A DNA stretch of 64,000 bases from Ceratothoa steindachneri (GCA_963969495.1 OZ018318.1:96563413-96627412), one strand, 5' to 3'. Shown: positions 21,669 through 34,569, numbered from the stretch's first letter. The notes: generated by a model not told the origin, from the sequence alone. Numbers and translations: made by a program.

Positions 21669-23273
21669 TGTAAGGGAATGGTCACTCCCCCCCCCCCCCC
21701 CCCGTTCACTCGTGATGCAGTCCCAAGGCGGTGGTTACCGCAAGGACATCCGCCCCAGGCATCGGCGGGTCAGTGTTTAACCACAGTGTGGCATAACTCG
21801 GTGCCATGTAAGACCCTAAAGGTCAAAAAGGTAAGATCTCCCCCAGGAGAGTGAGATCCAGTTTCACGTCGAACAAGAAATTGGAGACCGGTTTCTCCCA
21901 ATCTCGATGGCTAACGAGGAGCCGATGTTTGACTTCGTGGGAAAGACCGTTAGAAAAAAGAACTCTCCTGGGGCCGTCCTCAAACCCCTCTCCCCCTTAC
22001 CACTCCCCCAGTGGGGATGCGAGGTATAAATGAGGAACTCTGAGGAAAATCGAGGTAGTATACGTCAGGCCAGGTGACGAAGTCCTCGGATCCAAAACCG
22101 AGCTACCTAGACTGGATTGGTAGTATACGTCAGGCCAGGTGACGAAGTCCTCGGATCCAAAACCGAGTTACCTAGACTGGATAGGTAGTATACGTCAGTC
22201 TCTAGGTGACGAAGTCCTCGGATCCACAACCGAGCTACCGAGACTGGAGAGGTAGTTTACTTGGGTCGCCAGACCAAGAAGTACCCTGCAAGAGTGGCAG
22301 GGCTACCTACCTTAAGGCGCTAAGAAAAAGCTCATCCTTGAGCTAAGTCCCTGGTTATCAAACCAAACGATAAGTGAACTTTGGTAAGTTCGATTTACTC
22401 TCGCCAGAGAGACTCCTCATATCCTGGTGCACCTTAAACACCAGGGATATTCCTCGTCCTTGAGGAATTAAGAAGAAGAAGGAAAAGGCTCCCCCTCACC
22501 AGCCCGTTATTCGGTGGCCACACCAAACTTTAAGTAACTTATTCTCGCCAGAGAAACCCCGCTCCGTTATCCTCGCCCTTGAAGAAGACCCTCCCCGAGT
22601 TCAGTCCTCGTCCATAAGAAAATTAGTAACCAAGGAGAAAAGCTCCTCCTCGAGCTCCTTACTCGGTGATCACACCGCACTCCAATTTAACTTGAATTAA
22701 GAACCAAGTTCGACTCATCTCGCCAGAGAGACCATGACTGCCTAGTTGGTGCATAAAACACCGAAATTGTTCTCGTCTTGAAGAACCTTCCCCCCCGGAA
22801 GAACGGGTGGACCCCCCAGCTGCTACCCTCCCAAGACGACCGTGGAATTCCGCCCATCTACACGCGTCAAGAGTAAACATTTCTGAGGCCTTTAAACTCC
22901 ACATGAGTCCGTAAGCCTAATTCTTATATTATTGTTTTGTCTAGAGAAAACGTTAACAACTTTTTGTGGGGAAACTAATTTAATTAATTCTTGTTTATAA
23001 TAATATTTAGAGTAGTGCTGTAGTTAAAGTATAAAGGTTGTGTATTCAATGGTTAAAGATAAAATATAAGTTTATTTTGTGAATTAGTGGGCGTTTCTTT
23101 TATATCCTGACGTGTTTGGTAACGGCTCTATTCTTTAAGTTATTCCGATATCAAAGTATATTAGACAGCTCTTAGCACTCTTAGAGATAGAACAAAAAGG
23201 AGGGGCATTCTACGACATTAAATAAAAGTGGTGTCAGGTATGTAGGGTTTTTATCAGAAAGAATTCTACGACA
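21669..23273 (+). repeat. 3' long terminal repeat
   Basis: Same length (1,605 bp) and ends as the 5' LTR. Differences are scattered single bases and homopolymer length changes, such as a longer poly-C run near 21688-21703 and loss of the poly-G run near 22015. The junction-module array (22054-22307) and the hairpin cassettes are retained. AATAAA is at 23221-23226. Confidence 0.93.
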
Positions 23274-23278
23274 ACATC
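23274..23278. repeat. target-site duplication ACATC (right)
   Basis: Matches 18002-18006 and abuts the CA end of the 3' LTR. Confidence 0.9.
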
Positions 23279-23337
23279 TGCTATCAATTGAACTTAGTGC
23301 TTCAAAATCAGGTAGAGAAGACCCTACATCTGACTCT

Positions 23338-23341
<4 letters not shown>

Positions 23342-23418
<77 letters not shown>
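23342..23418. repeat. (TA)n microsatellite
   Basis: An uninterrupted TA run of about 77 bases directly abuts the LTR-like repeat that begins TGTCGAAG. The 60-codon open frame across it is only translated TA repeat. Confidence 0.97.
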
Positions 23419-23421
<3 letters not shown>

Positions 23422-24024
23422 GAAGTATGGCCAACTGTACCGGATTATGCGCACACAGGCTATAAGGTAAGCTAAGCAAGGCGACAACTGTTATTGTTCT
23501 AAGAGTGCGATTTGAATAGATAGCTACAGCTGCTTACCAATGAATATTCCAAACACAACGACCAAAATAAATTTTAATACACACTAAATAAAAACCAACA
23601 TAATAAATATAGATATATATAGGTACATGAATAAGATGGAATTAGGTCCTGAATACTAATTAGCTAAACATGGTTATCGAATGGTCATAATGGGAGATTT
23701 AGGGTAGTGAATGATTTAGTTCCTTTGACCCTCGAGAGTAAAGCGGGGGAAACTTAGGGGGGAAGATTTTAGTGACCTTGATTACTTACGAGAGTAGCCA
23801 AAACCCAGGAGGTAGGGCTATTTTCTCGAACTTGTGTTTTTTGTCCTCAAGAGGTCACCGGACGAACTTCGAAGGGGACCAGAGGTAACTTCTCTTAACT
23901 CGGTTGGGGCAACCTATCGGAGTTTTTGTCCTCCAGAGGTTACTGGCCGACCTTCGAAAAATGGATGGTGGAATATGAGTCCTCCATGCCATAATTCCGT
24001 AAGAGAATTTTTCGAAGTGTAACA
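23418..24024 (-). repeat. LTR-like repeat, right copy (possible 5' LTR of the older antisense element)
   Basis: 23418-23839 aligns with 15363-15769. Continuing to 24024, the sequence would give a minus-strand unit starting TGTTACACTTCG and ending CTTCGACA, that is TG...CA ends and 607 bp. Inside, a GTCCTCnAGAGGT block recurs at about 23843 and 23928, both followed by a CTTCGAA motif. No target duplication was found, so the outer boundary at 24024 is a guess. Confidence 0.5.
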
Positions 24025-24424
24025 CAACCTAACCTACGTCAGATAAGGTTACTTGGTGAAGGTTTTAAGTTATATTGATATAAAAGGAGCGCCTTTATTT
24101 AAAAAGGAAAAATTCTTGGAAGTTATATGTTTAATATTGTAAGGGATTTCTAATTTATCCTAACCTAAATAACAAAGTAGAAGCTAGCATAATTATAGCT
24201 ATGCGATCATAACTTAAAATAACCTCCACTCGCCAGATTAAATCTAAACAAACATGATGGAACTTAACCCTTGCTTTTCTAAGTTTGTCTTTCTGAAAAA
24301 AGACGCCTCAGCCCGAGTGACACTCTGTGCAATACTTAACGGGATTTCAACTTTAAGTTGTCATTCGAGTTTTTTCCGAAAGACGTTAGAGAGATTGGCT
24401 TGGAATAGGATAGTGCAAAACAAT

Positions 24425-24600
24425 CGATAAAGTTTGTTCATCTTTATCGAAATGGATGCTAGCTGGTGGATCGTTCAACAGCAGCAGTGCCCCTGCTACG
24501 CCAGAAATATGGAAGACTAGAACTTCCTCCTAACCCCATTTATCCATGAGGAATTAAAGCTCTCTCTCAGGTCGTCTTTTGCTCTTTATTTAAATCTCCC
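24425..24600 (+). pseudogene. possible transposase N-terminal (helix-turn-helix) fragment
   Basis: The plus-strand reading KFVHLYRNGC, then after a stop VDRSTAAVPLLRQKYGRLEL, then after another stop GIKALSQVVF. It has the look of the helix-turn-helix start found in some DDE transposases of arthropods. Two in-frame stops and the lack of any downstream DDE block make this tentative. Confidence 0.3.
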
Positions 24601-24604
24601 ACTA

Positions 24605-26335
24605 TCTTTAAAATGCCTGTCTATGCCCAATAAAGAGAGAAAGCGGGTATAAAACTTAATTACTTGGATCAGTTGCCAAGTAATAATTAAAATAAACCTT
24701 TAGGATGTTAAATTAACTATTGACATAAAAAATAGAAAAATGTTTATGTGAATATTTTTGTCATATCGATGATTAAAAATTAAATAAATAAAGCTAAGAT
24801 GAGAAAAACAAAAGGTAAGGAAAATTTGCAACCCCGTTTCAAAAAGATTTCGAGAGTGATGTTTTAAATACCGAAATGAGGTAAAAAATTTCCCTAAATT
24901 TAATTTATTTTATTAGTACCTCTCCTATAAGGTTTATTTATAAACAAATATATGCCGATCACTACATTTATCATGAAATAATAATATATTCAATGTCACT
25001 TCCTGCTAGAAATTCAACTCTAATTGTGACATGACTAATTGTGGTAACACTATACAAATAATTACTTCTACTATAGTGAAAATACTTAAGTTGCAAAAAA
25101 GTGTACTGCTTTGGTATAAAATCTGTCTTTATCGTTTGCTGGCAAATTAAAATGGTATTTTATTTGATCACGATCAGCAATAATATATTTTTTCAATTTA
25201 TGCATAAAACGATTAAATTTAAAAATATTAGAAAATTATCGTAAATTAAATTATACTTTTGTTGCAATAATGAAATTGAGAAAACTTCACATAACTTAGA
25301 CAACTGAATGATGTAAGGGATCAACGGCAGTCAAATATACAAGAAAAACAAACTGATGTTCCATTTGTAATTTAATAAACAGTAAACGAACAACAATAAC
25401 GCAATAATTGATTTGAGAATAGAACCAAACTAAACCGGGTCTGTAAAATTTGGTTTACTATTGACTGAATCCCCTTTGCATTTCTTATTAAATCTCCACA
25501 ATCTAAAAAATCTTTAAAAATGACGTCTTATTTATTATGAAACAATTTATCTCTATCTCTGGTGAGTAAAAAAGATTTTATAATATCAGAGTTACAAGAA
25601 AAACAACTTTAGAATAAACGTATTTTTTACAAAACTGTATGCTGATAAACTGAAATGATTGTGAACTCGTCCCTAAAAACTTTAGACAAACGGGATTATT
25701 ATTCTTTTTAAATGCTCTCTAATTGCTGGATTTTTATCCCTTCTCAAACCTTTGAGCATTGGTATTATGTGCTGATGCGAGCGCACCAAGGAACCTCCTC
25801 GTAAATCCATGGTTTAAATGAATCACGATGCTAGCAGCTGTTGGGAGGCTTTAATCTCTAAATGAGAAAGAGAGTGCGAGACAGAAAAAAGACCTTACCT
25901 AGAAGCTTTATTCGAGGAAGGATTTAGGAAAAAATCCTAATCGAATATGTACCTTTTCAAACTTAAGTGCGCTAAATACATTAATAAGACAGAAAATTCA
26001 GAATCATTGTTCTGCGCGTCAGTAATTTCGTGGTAATGCATATAGGTCTGTGGAAGTTGGTACGATTTCAGCAATGGGTATGGAAGAGAGAGCATTTACT
26101 TCGACGAATTTTCCACTTAATATTGATAATGGCCGTTGTCAATTAGGAAAAATAATCCCAGTGGAGATATTCGCGAGGAGAATTTTGATCTAAAGTGCTC
26201 TAAAATGCTGATATAAGTGGTTGAAGGCCCATACATTGGGTTGATGGGGAAAAAAATGTCTAAAACAAAGAGAAAGAAAGGTTGGAGTTGACAGCTAAAC
26301 GTACAGTAAAGTTCTTTGGGCTAATTTAGCGTCAG
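24605..26335. other. AT-rich DNA, no gene recognised
   Basis: No open frame, repeat or RNA gene could be supported. Confidence 0.45.
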
Positions 26336-26339
26336 AGAG

Positions 26340-27311
26340 AGAAAGTTAGCCTCCCCCCCTAGAACTCAACGTTCACCTATAGGGCCTGAGAAAGATGCAC
26401 CTGCACGCCCAGACAGCCTCAAGGGAGCAGCGAGAATTTCGCGCGGTCGGATGATCCCAGCGCTCTTATCAAGAATAATCGGCCAATCGAACCCAAGGAG
26501 CCACCGCGAGAAGTTGTTGAGTTCCTTTACTTCCACGTTCTCACGTTGCATCGGCTGATCAGTGCCAGACCTATGGCGCCGGAGACTTTCGCGCGAGCCT
26601 GTGATGCTAGCCGAGAATATCTCACACATGGCGCGCCAAGTTGAATGAGATGCCCGTCCCCGTTTTGCGGGCCTGTGAGACGCGCTTCCACTGAGGTAGT
26701 AGAAATACTTCAGGAAAAGTTTGAAAAATTATTGCGATACAGCCCCGTCTTGGTTAGCAGCAACGTACAGAAATTTGACAAGGACAGGCATCTATCACCC
26801 AGGTATCGGCTTTGTTCCTGTCTGGAGTACTACTTCGTTAATTTCTCAGCGAGATTAAAGAAGAATGAATTTTGCAAGTGGAACTTTCCAGCGCCCCTCT
26901 TCCTCGTCGTTTCCAAAGCCTCTAATTAATTAAGCTTTACGTGAGTCTCCCCACGATTTGCACTTTCCCCCCTTTTTCCTGAAGCAATCACCGTATGTCC
27001 TCTCTCGGACTCTCGTCCCCGTCAAGTTATTTGTACCTTTTCCCCCTGTTTGGTACACTGGGTCTCATCTTATTTATTGTCATTTATTTACCTTTGCTAA
27101 TTATATTTTCTTTGCACATAGTAAAGGTATTTTTCTACAATCTGTTTCTCTTAACCCTGCACCTCTAAGAATTGATTATTTAGGTCAACCGCACTCGATT
27201 TTGATTATTTAACCCTTGCACTGAGATTTATATCACAATTTCTGGCGTGCTCCCTTCCTGCGTCACCGCAGAGTCAATCTTTGGCTAGCATCGACGTTCG
27301 ACTCTACGACA
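26340..27311 (+). repeat. GC-richer LTR-like remnant ending CTACGACA
   Basis: The segment ends ACTCTACGACA at 27311, like the end of the intact LTR, and a tRNA-Leu-type primer site follows 15 bases later. I therefore read it as the 3' part of an LTR followed by the start of an internal region. Its own start was not found. The small open frames inside (minus 26366-26629, plus 26645-26929) show no domain. Confidence 0.45.
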
Positions 27312-27326
27312 AACATAATATAATTC

Positions 27327-27336
27327 TGGTGTCAGG
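27327..27336 (+). promoter_or_regulatory. primer-binding site, tRNA-Leu type, in an LTR remnant
   Basis: TGGTGTCAGG is identical to the site at 19621-19630 and again lies shortly after a CTACGACA end. No gag reading follows, so the internal region is lost or belongs to a different subfamily. Confidence 0.55.
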
Positions 27337-27344
27337 TTTCGGAT

Positions 27345-29930
27345 CATCCTACGACATTTAGTGTCTTTCTTTCTTCCCTGTACCACACCATCTACATCTA
27401 AAAAAAATGAGTACGTTGTGGAGGAAAGCTCATCTGAGTGGTCCACTCGGTTCAAACCTGCTTGGGAACCCCAAATGTTTATGACTTCGTAAAAGCTTTG
27501 AGTGATCTAGCTTCATTTGCCCACATGGCGCGTAAAGGAGTAAGAAACGCATTCAAAAGGACTTAAATTTTAAATACTGTGTGGATAATTCGGCTGTAAA
27601 ATTGGACCATTCAGAGAATTCGCAAAATTCATTGTGCCATCGATACAATCAATTCAAATTTTAATATAGAAATGATAACCAAAATGAAATATTCTCCCAA
27701 ACACAGGTCTCATTCCTAGCCTTATTCAATATCCGAGCTCCTGTTGACCCCTGAAGAGTGTAAGTATGTGTGTGGTCTACTTTTCTGACATGAATACGCC
27801 AACAAAACGTCCTCCTAAAATACGAAGACGAAATTGAGACCACACCAGATACATAGTTAAAATTCTAAATGGTTTGGTATGATATTTTAATTCTATTGAC
27901 ATTCGAACATAAATTAAAGCTAAAAAATGCGTTATTATAGTTGTCTTATGGATTGAAACAAGGTGAAGATGTATTTGCCTTTAAGTCATGATTACGTCGA
28001 GCTATGATATTTTAAAGTTTCGTGGAGCTTTTCAGAAAAACGCATCGGGTTTAAAATATGATAAATATTCTCTTTTCTTTGGTTATTTGGGAGAATAAAT
28101 CCAGGTGGTTCTCCATGTTCTGAAATTTTCACACACATTTGCAGAAGGTCAACTATCCATTATTTTAAGCCCGAATGCTGCAGGATTATGGAACTTGACT
28201 AACAATGAGGGAGAATGCTTTTAGAAGTCAATCGTCGATAACTCCTTGTTAACTATTTAGAGACAGTCGTCACCTTGAATAACAGGAGAGATAGAAGCAT
28301 CTCAGTTTGAGGTAGTAGAGGTTGACATCTTCCCCTTTTCTTCTAACATAAAGAAATGTTTTTATCTTAAGAAGCTGGTTTTATTCCACTAATATGGGGA
28401 TAAGAGGGGTGTGTCGTACCTGGAAAGGAATTGGGACCTCAACCCGGAAGCTCAGCAAAAAAAAGTCCCTGGTCAAACAAATTTACCTTTTATCTAATTT
28501 AAAATGATGTAGGAAAAAACATAGTCCTATTATAGCTATAAATAACTGCCACTATAAGAATAATACAAATTAACAACTCGACGAACGGAGGATAAGTAAA
28601 CACAAGTGGTATTGTTACGTCGTGAGACCTTGAAACGATTAGAAGACCAGCACCAGCAGGAGCAAGTCTTTAATGCATATGAAATGAAATGCGAATATCT
28701 TAAAGGCAGTTAGAACACCATTATAAGAAACGCCGAAAAATTGATGCAAAACATAACTACAGTATAAAAGAAGAACAAGAAAACGATGTAAGTTAAAGAA
28801 AATCAACCAGAATACGCTTGGCATAACTGTCTTATATTTGAGTTCTCCAATGACGAGATGAAAACAGTTCAGAAATGATATGTTGTCTTCTTGAGCCCCT
28901 TTATGCTAAGTATAACTTTAAGAAGAACAAATCAACAATGCTTTACTGCACTTCTTGTTTAAGAATAGCTTTAATAGCTGGTCTTAATTAAGAAGAACTA
29001 GACATGCTTCCCCCGATGACTGGCTTGGACATGCCGATGATCTTGTCTGCCGAAACATTAGCACACTTAGATCCTGTGAGATATTCTTATTCTAAGAACT
29101 ATTTAGCGTAGATGGAAGGACTGTTTTTTCACTACATAATGATTTGCTGGTGATATTCTCCGGTAGGGCCTGGGACTTCTGAACTTTTAATTTACATGCA
29201 TTCAGCGATAGTTGTTCCAGGACCAAAAAAGACCTTTTACTAGGCATTTTGGGACATCTCATCTAACTTACCGAGGTGTAAAATTGATCTAGTTTATTCA
29301 AAAAGAGTTCATTTAGCTAAATAAGATTGAGCAAAATCTTTCAGGTAAACCACAAAGTGTGATAGGCGCCTGTACCCATTACTTGTGTGAATAGGCACTC
29401 ATCAAATCTTTCTTATTCTACAAAGAATGCTGATATATATTCTGCAAACATCTCATTGCGCCTATAAACCTCAGTACCTTCCTACAAATGGCATATATTC
29501 CTAGGGAAAAGCTTTGGGCGATGTTACGGTCTTCTGTTATTCATTAAGTAGGTAAATATGTGATTGCAGAGAAGGATATATTAATGCTAAGACTAGGTAA
29601 GAACGTAAGTTTGGTGGAAATCACAGGCTATTATATGACGGAATTCTTCTTAACTGGCTAATACCTTACAGAGAAGGTCGAGTGTGTGGTATGAGTTAAA
29701 TCATCCAGAGATTGAGACAAGAAATTGTTTGATGTGCGATATCTCAATTGTTAGAATTTAATTACTAATTCCTGTTTGGCCGAAATCCGAGCAAGTCAAG
29801 GAAATGTTTAAAGAATTCCAGCATTTGTAATTGGTGAAATAAGAGATGAAACAAAAGTTAAATAGAGGATAAATAAGTTATTTAAACATTAAGATGCTGA
29901 AAATCTAAAGCGATGAGAACAATCAGATAT
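27345..29930. other. no gene recognised
   Basis: Mixed AT-rich sequence. A plus-strand reading near 28620-28690 (RRETLKRLEDQHQQEQVFNA) is charged and might be a scrap of a retrotransposon protein, but nothing identifies it. Confidence 0.4.
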
Positions 29931-29939
29931 CACTAATTG

Positions 29940-30460
29940 TGCATAGGGTTTCAATATTAAGTGTGAAAGCAATTAGGAATGAGTGGAAGATTTCGGAGTT
30001 CTACCAATCTACATCAATACAAGAAGAAACAACAGAAACCACAACCAGGAAATTTCTCAGGCTAATACTACAACGCTCCTTTATGCCTGCGAGTCATGAA
30101 CACTCACGGGTGAGGCCCAACGTAACATCGAGACAGCAGATATTTGGTTCTACTGGAGGATGCTGCTGATACATATGTAGACAGGGTCAGGAAAGAAGTG
30201 CTTTTGACTTGGCTCGATGAGGAGAGGAAACTTATGAACATTATTATGGACCGTCAAAAACAATTCTTTCGTTAGGAAATCAGAAAGACGGTAGTCGAAG
30301 ACCTTTGCATCTGTGGATAAATCCCTGGGAAACGGCCTAGAGGAAGTCAGCGGAAAACCCTATTGAGAATATTTACATCGCGATGAACACGTTTCGGAAA
30401 CAAACAATAACAAAGAAGCATGGAAGCGCAGCATATTCGTTAAACGCCGCATCGGCGTTT
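29940..30460 (+). pseudogene. C-terminal remnant of a non-LTR retrotransposon ORF2
   Basis: The plus-strand reading TTTLLYACES then TLTGEAQRNIETADIWFYWR (about 30070-30160) continues in another frame with VDRVRKEVLLTWLDEERKLM (about 30180-30240). IPGKRPRGSQRKTLL (about 30325-30370) follows. This order matches the region after the reverse transcriptase in several LINE groups, where a Cys-containing YGCE(S/T)WTL box precedes the RRML and GKRPRGRP motifs. At least three stops or frame changes break it. The reverse transcriptase itself is not found upstream, consistent with 5' truncation. Confidence 0.62.
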
Positions 30461-30462
30461 AA

Positions 30463-30488
30463 CTAAAAGAGAGAGAGATAGAGATAGA
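30463..30488. repeat. short (GA)n/(GATA)-type simple repeat
   Basis: AAAGAGAGAGAGATAGAGATAG follows directly after the LINE remnant, as simple repeats often do at LINE 3' ends. Confidence 0.7.
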
Positions 30489-30489
30489 T

Positions 30490-33400
30490 TTAATGATCAT
30501 TTTATTAATACACTGTATATATTTATATATATCTATCAGATAACCAGCTATAAAAGCTCAACCTAATGTATCGATTACAAGTCAACCGATGCATGTTATT
30601 CTTCCTTTAATGCGAAAAATCCTCCTAATATCATGGCAAAATTATTCATTCTGTCTTGTGGATTCATTATAGAAATCCATAATCAATGGATTCAATGAAG
30701 CAATCGAACAATCATGGTATTTGTCACCAGTGCTAAATAATTTATCAAGGTCTATCGACTTACCTATCCTCAATAATTATTTCAACTTCCCTTCGCTCCC
30801 TCCACCGTTGGTCACTTATCAACAAACAATGATAACTCCGATTTTCGGCCCTTCTCACTAAATTATCGAGTGTCGAATCACATACCAACATCTCTTATTA
30901 TTTGAATTGCTAAATCAAATCAATAGGTGTTCTCAAATCCACCTTGACCAGCAACTCAGCGTGTATTCAAATTATGACGAATGATTTGCGGCATCACCTC
31001 AATATAATTGACAATCTATTATCACAATCTTTGCAGAAAACATGTTTGCAACCACAATTCATGGTTATACCTATTTTTACCCTTTCAGATACATCAAAGG
31101 AGCAGGAGTTCTTTTTATTTAATAAACTCATATATGATTAGTTAAAAAAAAATTAAATATCACTAACTAATTAAATATGACTACTATGACCTTATATAGT
31201 TGGCCATACCAGTCTTTTATTCCTCGTTCTACTGAAATCATCACCATTATAACTACTAATGCATTCCTTAACATGCGTATATATTGGTTGGCGACTAGTA
31301 TATTGATATAATCAATCCTGTCATTGCTGAAATTGAATAGAGTAATCTTTGCCACACCTTTTCCTTTCTTCTTGCAGCCCGTTTATCTTTTAATTTTTTA
31401 TCTTCTATCGTACACACCTAGAACAACAATTCAACTTTTTAGGCAATTTTTATTCCTTAAATTAATACTTAACGGCTTAAATTATTTTTTAATACTTTCT
31501 ATAATATAAAAAATACATACTGCCCTGTTCGATCCAATTTTCTCCAAACTTCACATAACTTCATTCTTTGGATTACCGAATATAGACTTAAATAATGTAA
31601 CAATAAACATAGACTTTTCTAACATCTCCCACTTAGTGATATTTATTTGAGGCCTATAACAAAAATATTAACTTACCTTATACACCGGGCTAAAATATAT
31701 GATTCCCAGTTGAATCTTCAGACGCCATCCAATTCAATTAATGAGCACTGTATGAAGCACCTAACATTCTCTTAAACTCCATCCACACGATTGTGTTAAA
31801 AGCATTTCTATAAAGGAATCACTAATTAAGGCTTATTGAACTGAACCATGCAGCTACAATATAAAGAAATATCGATGTTGCAATCTATACACTGACCACC
31901 AAAATTCAACAACCTCCTTAGTCATCTGAGAAACATACACTCATGTAACCTACATAAGAATACATTGGAATTTGAACTCTACACAACCACGCAGTAATTT
32001 GTTTACAAAAGCCATCTAAGGATTTGTTTTTAAATTTTCTTCTGGTTACTCCTAGACATTATATTACCCTTTATCTCAAAACCCTGCCAACATACAAATC
32101 ATCTTTTTTTTAGAAAAAAAATCAAAAGCTGAATTATATCCCTCTCTCACACACCTTTCAAATAGGAAAATATTCAATACCATGTATCAGGTTAGTATCA
32201 TATCTAAAATGTGGGAACCCTGCCAGTATACAGTGGTCTCGATGTCGAAAAATTTATTAACCATCAATCGCTCCAACCGCTTAATAATTAGGCGCATCTA
32301 CAATGGAAAATAATTTTACATTCTCTCTTATTTGACCACATATTTTAAATCTTACTCTAGCCACATTCAAAGAAGATACATGTCTGATAGAAACAATAAT
32401 TCTTATATCACCTAAACTCCTAATACTATAAAGTATGGTACTATTTTATAAAACTTAAATAGGCTCATCACCCTTAAGTTTGTTTCTAACTTCTTTCATA
32501 AACTTACTGCTGATATCACTAATCAATCTTTATCACGTGTTGTGTATTCTTTGTGTCTTAAATTTGCAGGTTTTTCTACAATCTTTAAAATAGAATATTT
32601 AGCAAATTATAGGTCTTTTTATTAAAATCTAACTTTCTTGAATTTATTTATAAACACAACTTAATTATACAGTTTCTTACTGAAAATAGAATCTTATATT
32701 CAGAAAAAATTGGATTCCGTCAAAATATTATTACCTAAAACCAAGTTCATGGACCTTTTATCAAAACATCTGATACCTAAAATTTCCTATATTCAGTTAT
32801 AGCATTTATCAAATTTTCAATGTCTTTTGAACGAGAAAATCATAGAATACTCTTCAATAATCAAGCTCAAATAGGAATCTGTAGGATCAGTAAATTCTTG
32901 TTCATATCTTAGCTCACAGAATCAACAATCAGTAGGTAACTTTTGATTGAATTCTCTCAGCGTACTCATCATATATGCCCCCAAAAGTCCCTATGGCCTT
33001 GAGATTCCTTATATTTTTAATTTTAACTAAATACATCCCCTTTTCTTCAAATGTATTACTCTTCGTACAATTGCTAATTATGCATTTGTTTCTATGACGC
33101 ATAACACTATCATACATTAATTACTACCTTTAACACAGCTCTCTAATAGCTATCACTGCTTACAAACTATCCTTGAAAATCGATAAGGTCAGCTAAATGA
33201 TATTCTACTTTAATATGAATTTAACCTACTTTCCGAATAATAGCCACTAGTGTATAAATCTATCGTATACTAGTAATTACCTAGGTATTCACATTAAAGA
33301 TAGACTAAAGTTCCTACCCTCTCCCAAATACTCTTCAACAACTTGTTCTACACCCTGGAATCATAAAAAAACAAATTTCCAAAGTCTCTCCTTTGAATTC

Positions 33401-33600
33401 AAATCCACATTATAAAAGTTAATTATTCTATTTTTAATCACATATGGAATCCCTAGCTATTGTTCTATTATTTCTACCTTAAAAAACGGAAAATCTCTTG
33501 TTTTCCCATCAACCCAGCTACCTAATTTCACCCAAATTATTCTCTTCTAACTCTAGTAAATTTACATATCGCAAAGGTTTACTCAACTATCTTTCTTTAT
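30490..33600. other. AT-rich DNA, no gene recognised
   Basis: Only short open frames without domain resemblance. No tandem repeat or RNA gene was seen. Confidence 0.45.
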
Positions 33601-33607
33601 TTTAAAC

Positions 33608-34565
33608 CTAATTGCCTTTGTCATTGATAAAATTTTCTAGTCTCTTCTTCAATTGAAAAAATCTGTCCCTGAAGAATAATTGGTTGAATCCATTCAAGAC
33701 CTCCCGTGACCTTCTCGTTGCTCTCCATGGCATCAGCGAGATACCTCGCAGCTGCTTCTTCAATGTGTAGAAGAAGGTGGAATATGAGGGTTCCAGATCT
33801 GCAGAAAAAAGCCGATGGGATGACAATTCGAAGCCGCAGGACACCAATTTTTTTATGGCCACCGTGCTCTTGTGTGCAGGTGTATTGTTCTGCAAGAGAC
33901 GAACACATCGGGTCACTTTATCTTGGGCTTTATGAAAAGAGACTGCCGATTATTTTCAAGTATATCTGGATACTATGGTCCGTTAATGGTGCTGCAATGA
34001 TCAAAGAAGTCCACAAGGCGGTTGCCTTCAGGGTCCCAAAATATTCTCACCATGACCTTCCGAAATGACTTCATGACTTTTCAATTTTCAAGGCTTTGGA
34101 GAGAAGCGATGCTTTCATTGCTTAAATTCCGCTTTGATTTCCGGATCGAGGTGATGAAATTACGTTTCATGTTTAGTTATGATTCGCGCCATGAATCCCT
34201 CCAGATCTGATCTAATGAGTGTCAACATGCCTGTTGAAGTCGTTTTCCGGAGGTTATTCTGCTCAGGAGTCAGCAATATTGGAACCCATCGGTCAAACAC
34301 CTTGAAAAGATTGAGCTGATCGTGCAAGATGGTACCAATGGATCCATTACTTATCCCCAGTTCAAAAGCAATTCTATCGCACTGAGATACGACAAGTATC
34401 CATGACTGTGCTCTCCATCATGGCTTCAGTTTCCCTGGTGACTGCAGTTGACGGACCACCACATGGAGGGTCATAATCCCATGATTCTCAGCCCTGCTTG
34501 AAGAGAGAAGCCCAACGTTAAACAGTGGAGTATTCTGAGGCACTGTCCCTTACTAGTGTCTTAGT
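33608..34565 (-). pseudogene. mariner transposase, antisense and degenerate
   Basis: Read on the minus strand from about 34560: scraps of the helix-turn-helix part (GPSTAVTRE near 34450), FDRWVPILLTPEQNNLRKT (about 34240-34300), ARIITKHET (about 34170), LLQNNTPAHKSTVAIKKLV (about 33820-33890) and LKKQLRGISL (about 33740). The order is that of mariner. The box TGDET has become TKHET and HDNAPAH has become QNNTPAH, so the first two catalytic Asp are replaced, and the SPDLAPSD box is scrambled. Several frameshifts occur. No inverted repeat ends were identified. Confidence 0.75.
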
Positions 34566-34569
34566 AGTC

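Larger units (their letters stand above)
18007..23273 (+). mobile_element. complete non-autonomous LTR retrotransposon, recent insertion
   Basis: Two 1,605-bp direct repeats (18007-19611 and 21669-23273) begin TGTAAGGG and end CTACGACA. The 5-bp duplication ACATC flanks the whole element (18002-18006 and 23274-23278). A primer site lies just after the 5' LTR and a purine-rich tract just before the 3' LTR. The 2,057-bp interior holds a single ORF (19921-21318) with gag-like coiled coil and an RNase H-like tail. No protease, core reverse transcriptase or integrase is present. By eye a few dozen or fewer substitutions and small indels separate the LTRs, so insertion is fairly recent. It landed inside an older antisense relative. 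Confidence 0.93.

Noticed and set aside
26366..26929. GC-richer open frames as a host exon pair
   Set aside because: No splice-bounded reading with domain content was seen, and the block ends in an LTR-like CTACGACA followed by a primer site, which fits an LTR better.
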